Shown: piece after piece, positions 33,941 through 41,982 of the stretch | How positions within the stretch are numbered: the first letter of the stretch is position 1 | Layout of the letters: each line of letters starts with the position of its first letter | Source of the DNA: Massilia sp. MS-15 | GTDB taxonomy: Bacteria > Pseudomonadota > Gammaproteobacteria > Burkholderiales > Burkholderiaceae_D | Assembly: GCF_020176695.1 (NCBI RefSeq) | Contig: NZ_JAIWIA010000013.1 | Coordinates: forward strand, 178,699 to 242,698 | DNA: 64,000 bases | Direction of reading: 5' to 3' | Program-made: the position numbers and the translations under genes | The notes under the pieces: generated by a model | What the model was told of the DNA's origin: nothing | Databases searched by the model: none | The model's input: the letters and a program-made list of their open reading frames with translations, nothing else

Positions 33941-34891
33941 ATGGCTGTCAACAAATGGCGACCGTTTTCGCGCCAGCTGCTACAGGTGATGCGCTGTTCG
34001 GTGACCGAATGGCTGGAGCATCGCGCATCCAGCAAGGGCGCCGCGCTCGCCTTCTACACCCTGTTCTCGCTGGCCCCGGTGCTGGTGCTGGTGATCGCCG
34101 TCGCCGGCTTCTTCTATGGCGCCGAAGCGGCCCAGGGCCAGCTGATGAACCAGCTGCGCGGCCTGGTCGGCGCCCAGGGCGCGGAAACCATCCAGACGAT
34201 CCTGGCTGGCGCCCGCAACAAGGAAAGCGGCATGATGGCCACCATCATCGCCACCGTGCTGCTCCTGATCGGCGCGACTACCGTGTTCGCCGAGCTGAAG
34301 GATAGCCTGGACGAGATCTGGGACGTGCCGCCGCCGCCAAACGCCGGCTTCTGGAACCTGGTGCGTACCCGCCTGCTCTCCTTCGGCCTGATCCTGGTGC
34401 TCGGCTTCCTGCTGATGGTGTCGCTGGTGGTGAGCGCGGCCCTGGCGGTGGTCGAGGAATACATCGGCGGCATGTGGAAGGAAGCGGCCGTGGTAATGGG
34501 CTGGGTGGCCTGGGCCATCAGCTTCCTGGTGATCGCTACCCTGTTTGGCGTGATCTACAAGCTGCTGCCCCGCATCAGGCTGTCCTGGCACGACGTGGCC
34601 ATCGGCGCGCTCGGCACCGCGGCCATGTTCACGCTCGGGAAGTTCGGAATCGGCCTGTACATCGGCAACAGCGGCGCCGCCGACAGCTTCGGCGCCGCCG
34701 GCTCGCTGATCGCGCTGCTGCTGTGGGTGTACTACTCGGCCCAGATCTTCTTCCTCGGCGCCGAGTTCGCGCGCCAGTATGCGCTGCAGCTCGGCAGCCT
34801 GAGGCACCGGCCGGCGCACGAGACCGGCGACAAGAAGAAGGCCGAGCGCGAGGCGGGCAGCGCCACCTGGAAGAACGGCCGCGCCGTGTGA
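33941..34891 (+). CDS. YihY/BrkB family inner-membrane protein
   Basis: A 316-residue protein with about six membrane helices. SSKGAALAFYTLFSLAPVLVLVIAVAGFFYG is the typical first segment and SLIALLLWVYYSAQIFFLGAEFA is the most conserved segment of the YihY/BrkB family. The C-terminus is charged and cytoplasmic. The family was once called ribonuclease BN in error; its real role is unclear, with transport or envelope functions suggested. A strong GGAGG precedes the ATG. Confidence 0.9.
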   Translation: MAVNKWRPFSRQLLQVMRCSVTEWLEHRASSKGAALAFYTLFSLAPVLVLVIAVAGFFYGAEAAQGQLMNQLRGLVGAQGAETIQTILAGARNKESGMMATIIATVLLLIGATTVFAELKDSLDEIWDVPPPPNAGFWNLVRTRLLSFGLILVLGFLLMVSLVVSAALAVVEEYIGGMWKEAAVVMGWVAWAISFLVIATLFGVIYKLLPRIRLSWHDVAIGALGTAAMFTLGKFGIGLYIGNSGAADSFGAAGSLIALLLWVYYSAQIFFLGAEFARQYALQLGSLRHRPAHETGDKKKAEREAGSATWKNGRAV

Positions 34892-34919
34892 GGGGGTGCC
34901 TGGCGGCCACGCCGCCGGG

Positions 34920-36194
34920 CTATTCGCCCAGCAGCTCCGACACCACTTCCATGCCCTCGACCCGCTCGGCCACCACCTTCAGCACCATCACCACCGGCAC
35001 CCCCAGCAGCAGTCCCCACATGCCCCACAGCCAGCCCCAGAACAGCAGGCTCACGAACACGGCCGCCGGGTTCATCCTGGCGATGCGGCCGGTCATCCAG
35101 GTGGCGACGACCATGCCGACCAGGGTCGCGATGCCAAGCGAGGACCCCGCCACCAGGATCACCATGCGCAGCGACTCGAACTGGAAGAAGGCAACGGCCC
35201 CGGTCGCGAGCGTGATCAGGAGCGGCCCGAAGTAAGGAATCACGTGGGCCAGGCCGGCAAATGCCGCCCAGGCGCCGGCATTCTCGAGCCCGATGGCGCG
35301 CAGCGCGGCCCAGGTCAGCAGGGCCAGCAAGAGATTGGTCACCAGCAGCATGAACATATAGCTCTGGATCGCATTGTTGATGTCGTCCAGGATGTGCACG
35401 GTGACCTTCTTGCGGGTCAGCGAGGGGCCGGTCAGCTTGACCAGCTTGCGCTTGAAGGTGTCGCCGGCCAGCAGCAGGAAGAACACCAGGAACACCACCA
35501 TGGTCGCCTGCGACAGGAAGGTCGCCAGTCCCACCGAGCCGGCCAGCACCCAGTCCATCACGCGGATGCTGGAAGCGCCCGCGGCCGCGGCCGGGGGCAG
35601 GGAGTTGGTCCGTTTCTGGACGGCGCGGCGCTGCTCGCCGCCAGTGGCATTGGAAGCGGCGCGCTCGATCTCCGCGGCTGCGGCCTGCACCTGCTGGATG
35701 GTCGAGCGCTGGCCGTCGCCGCTGGTGAAGATGCGGGTCACCTTGTGGGTGAGCGTCGGCAGCTCGTCGATGATGTTGAAGAATTCCCCCTGCAGCCGGT
35801 ACAGGGTGCCACCCATGGCGCCCAGGATCAGGGCGGTCACCAGGGTCGCGCCGATCACGCGCTTGACGCGCCAGCGTTCCAGCCAGCGCACCACGGGATT
35901 CAGGGTATAGGCGATGAAAATGCCAAGCAGGAAGGGAACGAAGAATTTCTGCGCCCACTGCAGCGCGAACACGCAGGCCAGGGTGGCCAGGATGCCGAGC
36001 GAGAGCCCGCGCGCATGGACATGGAGCGGCAGGCGCAGCCCGCCCGCCTGCAGCGTGAGCTCGTCGCTGGCGGCGCCGGCACCGGAATCCGGGGCTGGCT
36101 CGGGTTCCTTGCGGGCAGGAGCGCCCGGCCCAACCCCGGATGTGCTCGCAGCCTGGACAGCAGGTTGTGCCGGTTCGGAGGGTGCGAGCTGCAT
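34920..36194 (-). CDS. AI-2E (PerM/YdiK) family transporter
   Basis: A 424-residue protein. A Pro/Ala-rich cytoplasmic N-terminus (1-60) is followed by about eight membrane helices. Family marks are FFVPFLLGIFIAYTLNPVVRWLER, the central ERA-type soluble loop, and GLAHVIPYFGPLLITL with GVPVVMVLKVVAERV at the end. Members include the proposed AI-2 exporter TqsA and Na+/H+ antiporters; the substrate here cannot be told. It converges on the BrkB gene and lies 80 bases after the BON gene's start-side neighbour, transcribed separately. Confidence 0.88.
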   Translation of the reverse strand: MQLAPSEPAQPAVQAASTSGVGPGAPARKEPEPAPDSGAGAASDELTLQAGGLRLPLHVHARGLSLGILATLACVFALQWAQKFFVPFLLGIFIAYTLNPVVRWLERWRVKRVIGATLVTALILGAMGGTLYRLQGEFFNIIDELPTLTHKVTRIFTSGDGQRSTIQQVQAAAAEIERAASNATGGEQRRAVQKRTNSLPPAAAAGASSIRVMDWVLAGSVGLATFLSQATMVVFLVFFLLLAGDTFKRKLVKLTGPSLTRKKVTVHILDDINNAIQSYMFMLLVTNLLLALLTWAALRAIGLENAGAWAAFAGLAHVIPYFGPLLITLATGAVAFFQFESLRMVILVAGSSLGIATLVGMVVATWMTGRIARMNPAAVFVSLLFWGWLWGMWGLLLGVPVVMVLKVVAERVEGMEVVSELLGE

Positions 36195-36274
36195 GGATCG
36201 TGCCTTGACTGAGTACTGGGGCCGGGAGCCGGCAAACCGGGGAGCCGGGGAGCCGGGTTGCCCCGGCCCCTGGA

Positions 36275-36589
36275 TTACTTGACGCGGATGTCGTTCTTCA
36301 CGGAGGTTACACCTTTCACGCCACGCGCGATTTCCACCGCGCGCTGGGCGTCGCGCGGCTCGGCCACGAAGCCCGACAGCTGCACGTCGCCCTTGTAGGT
36401 CTCGACGTTGACTTCGGTCGCCTTGACGGTCGGGTCGGCCGCGAAGGCTGCCTTCACCTTGGTGGTGATCATGGCGTCGTCCACGTATTCGCCGGCGGAC
36501 TTCGAGGTCGGGTTCGACGAGCAGCCCACGGCGGTGATGGCGACGGCGGCGGTAAAGGCGGCGGTGACGAGACGTTGTGCAATTTTCAT
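36275..36589 (-). CDS. BON-domain lipoprotein
   Basis: A 104-residue protein with a lipobox (AVGCSS, lipidated Cys at residue 23) and a single BON domain: DDAMITTKVKAAFAADPTVKATEVNVETYKGDVQLSGFV and KGVTSVKNDIRVK. BON domains bind phospholipid or envelope components; OsmY and DolP are the studied members, acting under osmotic or envelope stress. AAGGAG precedes the start. It is a close relative of the BON protein at 44137. Confidence 0.9.
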   Translation of the reverse strand: MKIAQRLVTAAFTAAVAITAVGCSSNPTSKSAGEYVDDAMITTKVKAAFAADPTVKATEVNVETYKGDVQLSGFVAEPRDAQRAVEIARGVKGVTSVKNDIRVK

Positions 36590-36671
36590 GATAGCTCCTT
36601 GTGGAAAGTCAGACTACTTAAGCAAGCCCATGCGGGCGGTGTGGACGGTACCGGCACGCCGGCCCGCAAAA

Positions 36672-37220
36672 TCATTTCCGGAACGCGGTCTTGGCGGCAT
36701 TGACGCACTGGTCCTTGACCTCGCCGGCATAGGCATCGCACTTTTCGATCGCGACGCGGTACTGGGCGGCGAGCTTGTCCTGCTGCGCATCCTGGCGCGC
36801 CTCGATGCTCTTGCGGTCGGCCTTGGCATCGGCCTGGGCCGCGATCAGGCTTGCCTTGGCCTGTTCCAGGCAGACGTCGCGGTCGTTGCCGGTGACGGCG
36901 GCGCAGCGCACGCGGTCGCGGTCGTAGTTGGCCGAGGCGATGCGCATGCGCGCATCGGTGTAGGCCGACAGGGTATTCTTGTACGCGGCGCCCGCTTCTT
37001 CCTCGGTGCGCACGCGCGCCGCGCGCGCTTCGGCGATGCACAGCGCATGCGGATTGCCGGCGATCTGATCGCAGCGGGCCTTGGCGGCCTTGTAGTTGGC
37101 CTCGGCCATGGCCTTGGCCTGTTCGAATGCGGTCCTGGCGTCGGGTGCGGCCTGGGCGCGCGCCGAACCTGCCCAGGCGAGCGCGGCGCCAACGAGCAGG
37201 AAAGCATAGGTTCTTTTCAT
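36672..37220 (-). CDS. Periplasmic Ala/Lys/Gln-rich helical protein, unknown function
   Basis: A 182-residue protein with a signal peptide (cleaved near ARAQAAP). The rest is charged and predicted to be mostly helical, with regularly placed Cys pairs: ARCDQIAGNPHALC, RCAAVTGNDRDVC and KCDAYAGEVKDQC, three copies of C-x9-11-C. The threefold repeat suggests three helical hairpins each pinned by a disulfide. A similar C-x-C spacing occurs in the protein at 38013. GGAG lies eight bases before the ATG. Function unknown. Confidence 0.75.
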   Translation of the reverse strand: MKRTYAFLLVGAALAWAGSARAQAAPDARTAFEQAKAMAEANYKAAKARCDQIAGNPHALCIAEARAARVRTEEEAGAAYKNTLSAYTDARMRIASANYDRDRVRCAAVTGNDRDVCLEQAKASLIAAQADAKADRKSIEARQDAQQDKLAAQYRVAIEKCDAYAGEVKDQCVNAAKTAFRK

Positions 37221-37366
37221 TTTTTGTTCTCCGTTTGTCAACACGCTTATGACGTTTTACACGTCGCCCGGCCCAGCTTCCGTTCGGTGCCGAACATAGC
37301 AAAACGCACAACAACAAACCCACGATGTTCGTGGCGGCGCGGCTGTTCAAGATGGCAGTCGGGGAC

Positions 37367-37382
37367 GGTTAGTCAACGCACA
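37367..37382 (+). promoter_or_regulatory. CRP-shaped palindrome site C
   Basis: GGTTAGTCAACGCACA followed by GA. The right half CGCACAGA fits the shared motif well; the left half is degenerate. It ends 55 bases before the start of the glycine-zipper gene at 37438, the same spacing as sites A and E. Confidence 0.45.
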
Positions 37383-37437
37383 GACCCATGTTGCGGCCGT
37401 GTTTATGCTGAACCCATACTTTTGTCAGGAGAACAAC

Positions 37438-37905
37438 ATGAAAGCAACCCGTACCCTCGCTGCTGCCGTGCTGGCCACTACCGCCCTCCTCGCCGGCTGC
37501 GCTTCGCAGCCCTACGACAGCGGCTACAACACCGGCTACAACAGCGGCTACAACAGTGGCTATAACAATGTGTCCATGGGATATGGCACGATCGAATCGA
37601 TCCAGGTGACACAGGCCAACCGCACCAGCGGCACCGGCGCCATCCTGGGCGGCGTGGTCGGCGCCCTGGCCGGCAACCAGGTCGGCAGCGGCAGTGGCCG
37701 TACCGCGGCCACCGTGGCTGGCGGCGTGGCGGGCGCGGCGATCGGCAATAGCGTCGAGCGCAACCGTAACAGCGGCCAGGAGCTGTATCAGGTTAATGTA
37801 CGTATGGACAACGGCGAATACCGCACCGTGACCCAGGACAGCGTCTACGACCTGCGCGTGGGTAACCGCGTGCGCATCGTGGACGGCCGCGTCTACCGCT
37901 ACTGA
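37438..37905 (+). CDS. Glycine-zipper 2TM lipoprotein (SlyB-like)
   Basis: A 155-residue lipoprotein (lipobox LLAGCAS). After the lipid Cys comes a Tyr/Asn/Gly repeat region, then GAILGGVVGALAGNQVGSGSGRTAATVAGGVAGAAIGNSVE, the glycine-zipper 2TM hairpin, and a C-terminal domain YQVNVRMDNGEYRTVTQD...VGNRVRIVDGRVYRY. That order is the SlyB/Pcp family, outer-membrane lipoproteins that respond to envelope stress and to Mg2+ limitation through PhoPQ in enterobacteria. CAGGAG precedes the ATG. Confidence 0.9.
   Translation: MKATRTLAAAVLATTALLAGCASQPYDSGYNTGYNSGYNSGYNNVSMGYGTIESIQVTQANRTSGTGAILGGVVGALAGNQVGSGSGRTAATVAGGVAGAAIGNSVERNRNSGQELYQVNVRMDNGEYRTVTQDSVYDLRVGNRVRIVDGRVYRY
37522..37569. repeat. 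Four 12-base tandem units coding for a Gly-Tyr-Asn repeat
   Basis: Near-identical units of the form GGCTACAACAGC (37522, 37534, 37546 and a diverged fourth at 37558) encode GYNT-GYNS-GYNS-GYNN just after the lipobox of the glycine-zipper protein. The number of units is likely to vary among strains. Confidence 0.85.
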
Positions 37906-38012
37906 TCCGCGTTGCCGGCCCTGTCCGCGCCAGCCGCCACGCTGGCGCGGCACGGGTGCGCACCTACAGCCGCGGCCCCGTGCCGCGGCTTGACCATCCG
38001 CTGGAGGATGCC

Positions 38013-38375
38013 ATGCGACTCATCTCCATCATGCTGAACGGCGCCTGCGCCTACCTGCTCGGCAGTAGCCTGCTGGCGCACGCCCAGGTCCAGAGCGCAA
38101 CCCACGGCGATGCCGTCGTCGATCCTGTCGCCGCCCAGCAGCAGGCACGCGAGATCGCCAAGGGTGATCCGGCGCGCTGGTACCGCGAGGACAAGACCCG
38201 CCAGGAACGGCTGCGCACCCTGCACAAGGAAATCGGCGCGGCGCTGCAGGAGGCGAGGAACGCCTGCAAGAAAGTCTCCGCTACCGAACGCAAGGCCTGC
38301 CTGCAGGAAGCGCGCGTCACCTACCAGCGCGACATGGCGCAGGCCAGCGCCCAGCTGGAAGCGCCGGCGCCCTGA
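38013..38375 (+). CDS. Small exported helical protein, unknown function
   Basis: A 120-residue protein with a signal peptide (cleaved near AHAQ) and a charged helical body. It has a single Cys pair, ARNACKKVSATERKAC, spaced like the Cys repeats of the protein at 36672, so the two may be distant relatives. GGAGG lies six bases before the ATG. It follows the glycine-zipper gene by 107 bases in the same direction and could be co-transcribed. No known family is recognised. Confidence 0.7.
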   Translation: MRLISIMLNGACAYLLGSSLLAHAQVQSATHGDAVVDPVAAQQQAREIAKGDPARWYREDKTRQERLRTLHKEIGAALQEARNACKKVSATERKACLQEARVTYQRDMAQASAQLEAPAP

Positions 38376-38491
38376 GCGCCGCCCGCGCCGCTCCCACCAC
38401 AAAAACGGCTGTCCAGGGCCTTGTGCCATGGGCGGCTGTTCGCCGCTGCTTCCAATGGCCCTGTCCGCAACTGCCACAGCTGTCCCGCCAT

Positions 38492-38526
38492 AAAAAAAAC
38501 GGCGTGCAATCGATGATTGCAACGCC
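38492..38526 (-). terminator. Rho-independent terminator of the minus-strand stress operon
   Basis: Read on the minus strand, GGCGTTGCAATC pairs with GATTGCACGCC (38501-38526, one bulged base) and is followed by eight Ts (38499-38492). It lies 40 bases after the stop of the gene ending at 38567, and so ends the operon that includes the DUF883 and holin-like genes. Confidence 0.85.
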
Positions 38527-38566
38527 GCTCAAGCCCCACCATATTCTTTCGTCCTGCCGCGCCGTG

Positions 38567-38953
38567 TCAGCCCAGTCCCTGCTGCTGTACGCGGCGCTTG
38601 TTCATGTACCAGGCACCCACCCCAAGCAGGATGGCCGCGGCGCCTGCCTGCTTGCCGAGCCGGCGCTGGCGGATGAAGTTCAACACCGCCAGTCCGTAGG
38701 GCATCAGGACCGATACGCTGGTGCCGGTCGGCTTCAACAAGGCGTCGGCGCGTGCGCGCAATGCCCAGGTGGCGTGGTCAATCGCGCCGTGCAGCATCAC
38801 CTCGGGACGCGCCGCGTGCCGGATCTGGGCCCGTGCATGGGCAACGCTGCTTCGGAAAAACTCGCCCTCGCGCAGCAGTTCCTGCTTGCGCTGCGCCGGA
38901 TCCGCGCTGTGCTTGTGGCCGGCCAGTCCGGTCCGTTCATCTGCATTGTGCAT
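38567..38953 (-). CDS. Hypothetical protein at the end of a DUF883/holin-X-like operon
   Basis: A 128-residue protein: a polar N-terminus, an amphipathic middle (RARAQIRHAARPEVMLHGAIDHATWALRARADALL) and a weakly hydrophobic C-terminal segment (KQAGAAAILLGVGAWYMNKRR) that probably inserts in the inner membrane. It follows the holin-like gene by 24 bases. Third genes of this sort are common in YqjD-YqjE-YqjK style operons, and this may be the YqjK-like member, but I see no firm match. Confidence 0.6.
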   Translation of the reverse strand: MHNADERTGLAGHKHSADPAQRKQELLREGEFFRSSVAHARAQIRHAARPEVMLHGAIDHATWALRARADALLKPTGTSVSVLMPYGLAVLNFIRQRRLGKQAGAAAILLGVGAWYMNKRRVQQQGLG

Positions 38954-38977
38954 GTTTCCCCTCTTTCGTGTCGCCGC

Positions 38978-39385
38978 CTAGAGCAGCATGTCGCGGTCGT
39001 TCTTCAGTTCATTCATGGTCGCCGGCAGCGAGAGCTTGTCCTGTTTCAGCAGCGCCAGGCCCTTCGCCACCAGCACGCCAGTGATGACCAGGAACACGAC
39101 GAACAGGATCAGCAGGATCTTCCAGCCCATCTCGTCCCAGGCCAGCGCGACAATGGTCGCGGTACCGTAGGCGATGGTGAACCAGATGCCAAGGACAGCG
39201 GCCCCGAACAGGGCTACCAGTTCGATCACGTGCTTGCGCACCTCGGACAGCTCGAGCGCGGCCAGCTCCACCCGCGATACGACCAGGCCGAACAGGCTTT
39301 TCATGAGGGTGGACACTCCGCCCATCAGGCCAGGAGCATGCACCACGGTTTCGTCATTCTGCATGGCGCCCCCGGTGCCGCTCAT
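38978..39385 (-). CDS. Phage-holin-X/YqjE family membrane protein
   Basis: A 135-residue protein with two membrane helices (about 50-75 and 85-110) between LFGLVVSRVELAALELSEVRKHV and a charged C-terminus. It matches the YqjE / 'actinobacterial holin-X' family. Despite the name this is not a phage gene; it travels with DUF883 (YqjD) proteins in stress operons, as here, where its ATG overlaps the DUF883 stop by four bases. Confidence 0.85.
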   Translation of the reverse strand: MSGTGGAMQNDETVVHAPGLMGGVSTLMKSLFGLVVSRVELAALELSEVRKHVIELVALFGAAVLGIWFTIAYGTATIVALAWDEMGWKILLILFVVFLVITGVLVAKGLALLKQDKLSLPATMNELKNDRDMLL

Positions 39386-39735
39386 TGCTTGCGGCTGAGG
39401 AGGACGCCGAGCAGCACGCCGATGCCGGCGGCGACGGCCAGCGTCCGGTAGGGATTGTCCTTCACATAGATATCGGCCTCGTGCGCCAGCTCACGGCCCT
39501 TTTCCAGCGCCTGGTCCTGGTAGCGGCTGGCGCGGCCCAGCGCGCGGTCCAGCAGCTCCATGCCGCGGCTGCGCAATTCCTCGGCCTTGTCGCCCGACAG
39601 CGCGGCGGCGGCGGTCAGCATCGACTGGGCGTCGCGCACCAGCGCCTTCAGGTCCGACGAGGCGTCGGATGCGTGCCTGTCGAACTCGTAGCCGCGGGCC
39701 GTGGATTGGATGTTGCTGCGGGTGGTGTCTAGCAT
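39382..39735 (-). CDS. DUF883 (YqjD/ElaB) family ribosome-associated stress protein
   Basis: A 117-residue protein: a helical, charged N-terminal part (SSDLKALVRDAQSMLTAAAALSGDKAEELRSRG) and a C-terminal membrane anchor with the conserved lead-in VKDNPYRTLAVAAGIGVLLGVLLSRK. The 'NPWRSVG..AGVGLLLG' pattern defines YqjD/ElaB, tail-anchored proteins that bind ribosomes in stationary phase in E. coli. First gene of the three-gene operon; translationally coupled to the next. Confidence 0.9.
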   Translation of the reverse strand: MLDTTRSNIQSTARGYEFDRHASDASSDLKALVRDAQSMLTAAAALSGDKAEELRSRGMELLDRALGRASRYQDQALEKGRELAHEADIYVKDNPYRTLAVAAGIGVLLGVLLSRKQ

Positions 39736-39777
39736 GGTCTACTCCGGTTTGTCGTGGTTGTTGAATGGTGCCTGGCC

Positions 39778-40311
39778 TCAGGCCAGCAGGTCGCGCATGT
39801 CGTCGGCGTGCTCCTCTTCGACGGCCATGATGTCGACCAGCAGTGCACGCGTGGTTGGATCGCGGTCGCCGATCGCCGCGATCATCTGGCGGTAGGATTC
39901 GATGGCGACGCGCTCGGCGATCAGGTCGGCGCGGACCATCGCCTGCACGTCATCCGAATCGTCGTACTCGGCATGGCTGCGCGCGGTCAGCGTGGCCGGA
40001 TTGAAGTTCGGCGATCCGTTCAGCTGCACGATGCGCTCGGCGATGCGATCGGCGTGGTCCTGCTCCTGCTGGGCATGCTCGAGGAACTCGGCCTTGATGT
40101 GGCCGGTATTCGGGCCGCTCACGGTGTAGTAGTGCCGCTTGTAGCGCAGCACGCACAGCAGTTCGGTGGCGAGCGCATCGTTGAGCATCGCAATCACCGC
40201 CTCGCGGTCGGCCTGGTAGCCCTCGGTGACGGCGCCGTCGTCGAGATTGGCGGCGGCGCGGCGGATCGCCGCCACGTCGAAGCCATGGGCCAGCTTGTTG
40301 GTTTCTTCCAT
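39778..40311 (-). CDS. Ferritin-like / bacterioferritin-type protein
   Basis: A 177-residue four-helix protein. Iron ligands of the ferritin-like fold are visible: Glu in NDALATELLCVLRY, EHAQQEQDHADRIAERI (E-x2-H), and VEEEHADDMRDLL near the C-terminus. Length and pattern fit bacterioferritin-like diiron proteins with roles in iron storage or oxidative stress, but the haem-ligand Met of true Bfr is not obvious. It lies between the DUF883 operon and the OmpA/DUF4398 gene on the same strand with gaps of about 50 bases, so one long transcript is possible. Confidence 0.85.
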   Translation of the reverse strand: MEETNKLAHGFDVAAIRRAAANLDDGAVTEGYQADREAVIAMLNDALATELLCVLRYKRHYYTVSGPNTGHIKAEFLEHAQQEQDHADRIAERIVQLNGSPNFNPATLTARSHAEYDDSDDVQAMVRADLIAERVAIESYRQMIAAIGDRDPTTRALLVDIMAVEEEHADDMRDLLA

Positions 40312-40362
40312 GTGTTACCTCGATACGTGGTTCGGTTGCGTGCCCGGGTTACGCCGGGCCGC

Positions 40363-41283
40363 TCAGCGTCCGGCCGCGCGCGGCGGAATCTGCGCGTTCT
40401 CGTTGGACAGCACGATCTCGACGCGGCGATTGCGCTGGCGGTTCGAGGCCGTGTCGTTCGGCGCCACCGGGAAGGCTTCGCCATAGGCCTTCATGGCGAT
40501 GCGATTGCGCGGCACGCCCAGCGAGCCCAGCGCGGAGGCCACCGCTTCGGCGCGGCGCTGCGACAGTTCCTGGTTGTACGAAGAGCCGCCGGTGCTATCC
40601 GTAAACCCTTCGACCAGCACGGTACGGTTCGGGTTCTGCGCCATCACGTCGGCCAGTTTGCGCAAGGTCGACATGCCGTTCGGCGTGAGCTCGGCCTTGT
40701 CGTGGGCGAACAGCACGTCGCCGATGGTCACCACATAGCCACGCTCGGTCTTGACGGCCTGCAGCTCGACCAGCAGCGCTTCCAGCACCGCGGCGCGCTG
40801 CGCCAGCGCGGCGTTCTGCTGCTGGGCGGCGGCGGCCTGCTGCTGGGCGGCCTGGGCCTGCATCTGGGCCTGGGCAGCGGCGGCCTGGGCCGCCTCGGCT
40901 TCGCGCTTGGCGCGGTCGGCCTCGAGCGTACGCGCTTCCAGCCGCACCTGGTCGCGTTCGTGCGCCGCGTTCGCCATGTCGGCTTCGGCCGCCTTGGCGC
41001 GTGCCACTTCGACCGCGGTGGCGACGCGCTGCTTGGCCAGGTAGGCCAGGCGGTCGACATCGGCCACGGCTTCGCGCCGCGCCGCGGCAGCATTCGCCTG
41101 GTCGAGGGCCTCGCTGGCCTGCCTGAATTCCAGCGGCGCGTATTGCGACACCTGTGGGTTGTTGTTGGCGGCCACGAAGTCGGCGCGCGCCTGGTCCAGC
41201 GTCGGCGTGCTCATCGGGGCGGTGGCGCAGGCGGTGGCCAGCACGGCGGCCGCCAGCAGCGACATCATCGAACGGTTTTTCAT
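40363..41283 (-). CDS. DUF4398-OmpA domain lipoprotein
   Basis: A 306-residue lipoprotein (lipobox ATACAT). Residues about 25-110 are a DUF4398 domain, followed by a long Ala/Gln coiled coil (AQAAAAQAQMQAQAAQQQ region), then a C-terminal OmpA peptidoglycan-binding domain: DVLFAHDKAELTPNGM, VEGFTDSTGGSSYNQELSQRRA and NRQRNRRVEI. The layout implies a periplasm-spanning linker between outer membrane and cell wall. It follows the DUF4398-only gene by 79 bases; the two probably arose from a shared ancestor. Confidence 0.9.
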   Translation of the reverse strand: MKNRSMMSLLAAAVLATACATAPMSTPTLDQARADFVAANNNPQVSQYAPLEFRQASEALDQANAAAARREAVADVDRLAYLAKQRVATAVEVARAKAAEADMANAAHERDQVRLEARTLEADRAKREAEAAQAAAAQAQMQAQAAQQQAAAAQQQNAALAQRAAVLEALLVELQAVKTERGYVVTIGDVLFAHDKAELTPNGMSTLRKLADVMAQNPNRTVLVEGFTDSTGGSSYNQELSQRRAEAVASALGSLGVPRNRIAMKAYGEAFPVAPNDTASNRQRNRRVEIVLSNENAQIPPRAAGR

Positions 41284-41362
41284 GCTTTTGTCCTTTTTTC
41301 CTGGGCGCCGCGCAGGGCGGCGGTCAATGGAGGGAACTTCTTCTTGTCGCGACAGGCGCTGC

Positions 41363-41788
41363 TTATTGCGGAGTCGTGGTCGGGGCCGGCTGCGAGTTGG
41401 CGCGCTCGACTTCCTCCCGCAGCACGCGCAGGTCTTCGTTCAGCGCGTTCGATGCCGCGGTCGCCTTGGCCGAATTGGCCTTGCTCTGCGCCAGCTTGGC
41501 GTCGGCCTGGGCCTGGATCGCCAGTTCGCGCGCCAGCTTGTAGTCGCGTGCGGCCAGGGCCTGGTTCGCGCGCAGCATTTTCTCGCGCGCCACGGTGATC
41601 TCGGCCGGGGCCAGTTCGGCGGCGCCGGCCGACACGGCATTCTCGACCGCGTTGCGCGACACCGCCACGTCGGCGGTCGCCGGCGCCTTTTGCGGATTGG
41701 CGCAGCCGGCCAGTACCAGCGCGCCTGCCAGCGCAGCTGCCGTCGTCAGGCTGCCCAGCATCCGGGTCATCGGGTGTTGTTGGTCCAT
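41363..41788 (-). CDS. DUF4398 lipoprotein
   Basis: A 141-residue lipoprotein with lipobox LAGCAN and a single DUF4398 domain (AVENAVSAGAAELAPAEITVAREKMLRANQALAARDYKLARELAIQAQADAKLAQSK segments). The domain is helical and resembles TPR-like hairpins. It heads the minus-strand series that continues with the DUF4398-OmpA gene. Two CRP-like palindrome sites lie upstream, the nearer 66 bases before the start. Function unknown; context suggests envelope stress. Confidence 0.87.
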   Translation of the reverse strand: MDQQHPMTRMLGSLTTAAALAGALVLAGCANPQKAPATADVAVSRNAVENAVSAGAAELAPAEITVAREKMLRANQALAARDYKLARELAIQAQADAKLAQSKANSAKATAASNALNEDLRVLREEVERANSQPAPTTTPQ

Positions 41789-41854
41789 CGCTGCTTCTCC
41801 TATTGTTGAGGAAATGTCCTTGGTAACGTTATAAACCTGTTATCTCCTGGTTTC

Positions 41855-41921
41855 GGTTCGCTGGCGCACATTGCTGGACCGGTGCAGGCTGGCGCAGCGG
41901 GACAGGGTTAGGCAGCGCACA
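41855..41921 (-). promoter_or_regulatory. CRP-shaped palindrome sites D (strong) and D' (weak)
   Basis: On the minus strand TGTGCGCCAGCGAACC (41855-41870) is followed by GA and lies 66 bases before the DUF4398 gene. A second, poorer copy, TGTGCGCTGCCTAACC, lies at 41906-41921, nearer the divergent asmA-type gene. Both share the half-site TGTGCGC. Confidence 0.5.
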
Positions 41922-41982
41922 TTGGCCGCGCCGTCCTTTGCGCTAAGCTGGGCCGGAACCATCACTACAATGAAAGTCCGCC

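Noticed and set aside
37240..37300. Another copy of the CRP-like palindrome near TTCGGTGCCGAAC (about 37285)
   Set aside because: The arms (TTCGG/CCGAA) and the spacer length do not fit GTRCG-N4-CGYAC.
38978..39385. Phage holin, hence a prophage remnant
   Set aside because: The protein is of the YqjE type, coupled to a DUF883 gene in a stress operon; no lysis, capsid or integrase gene is near.
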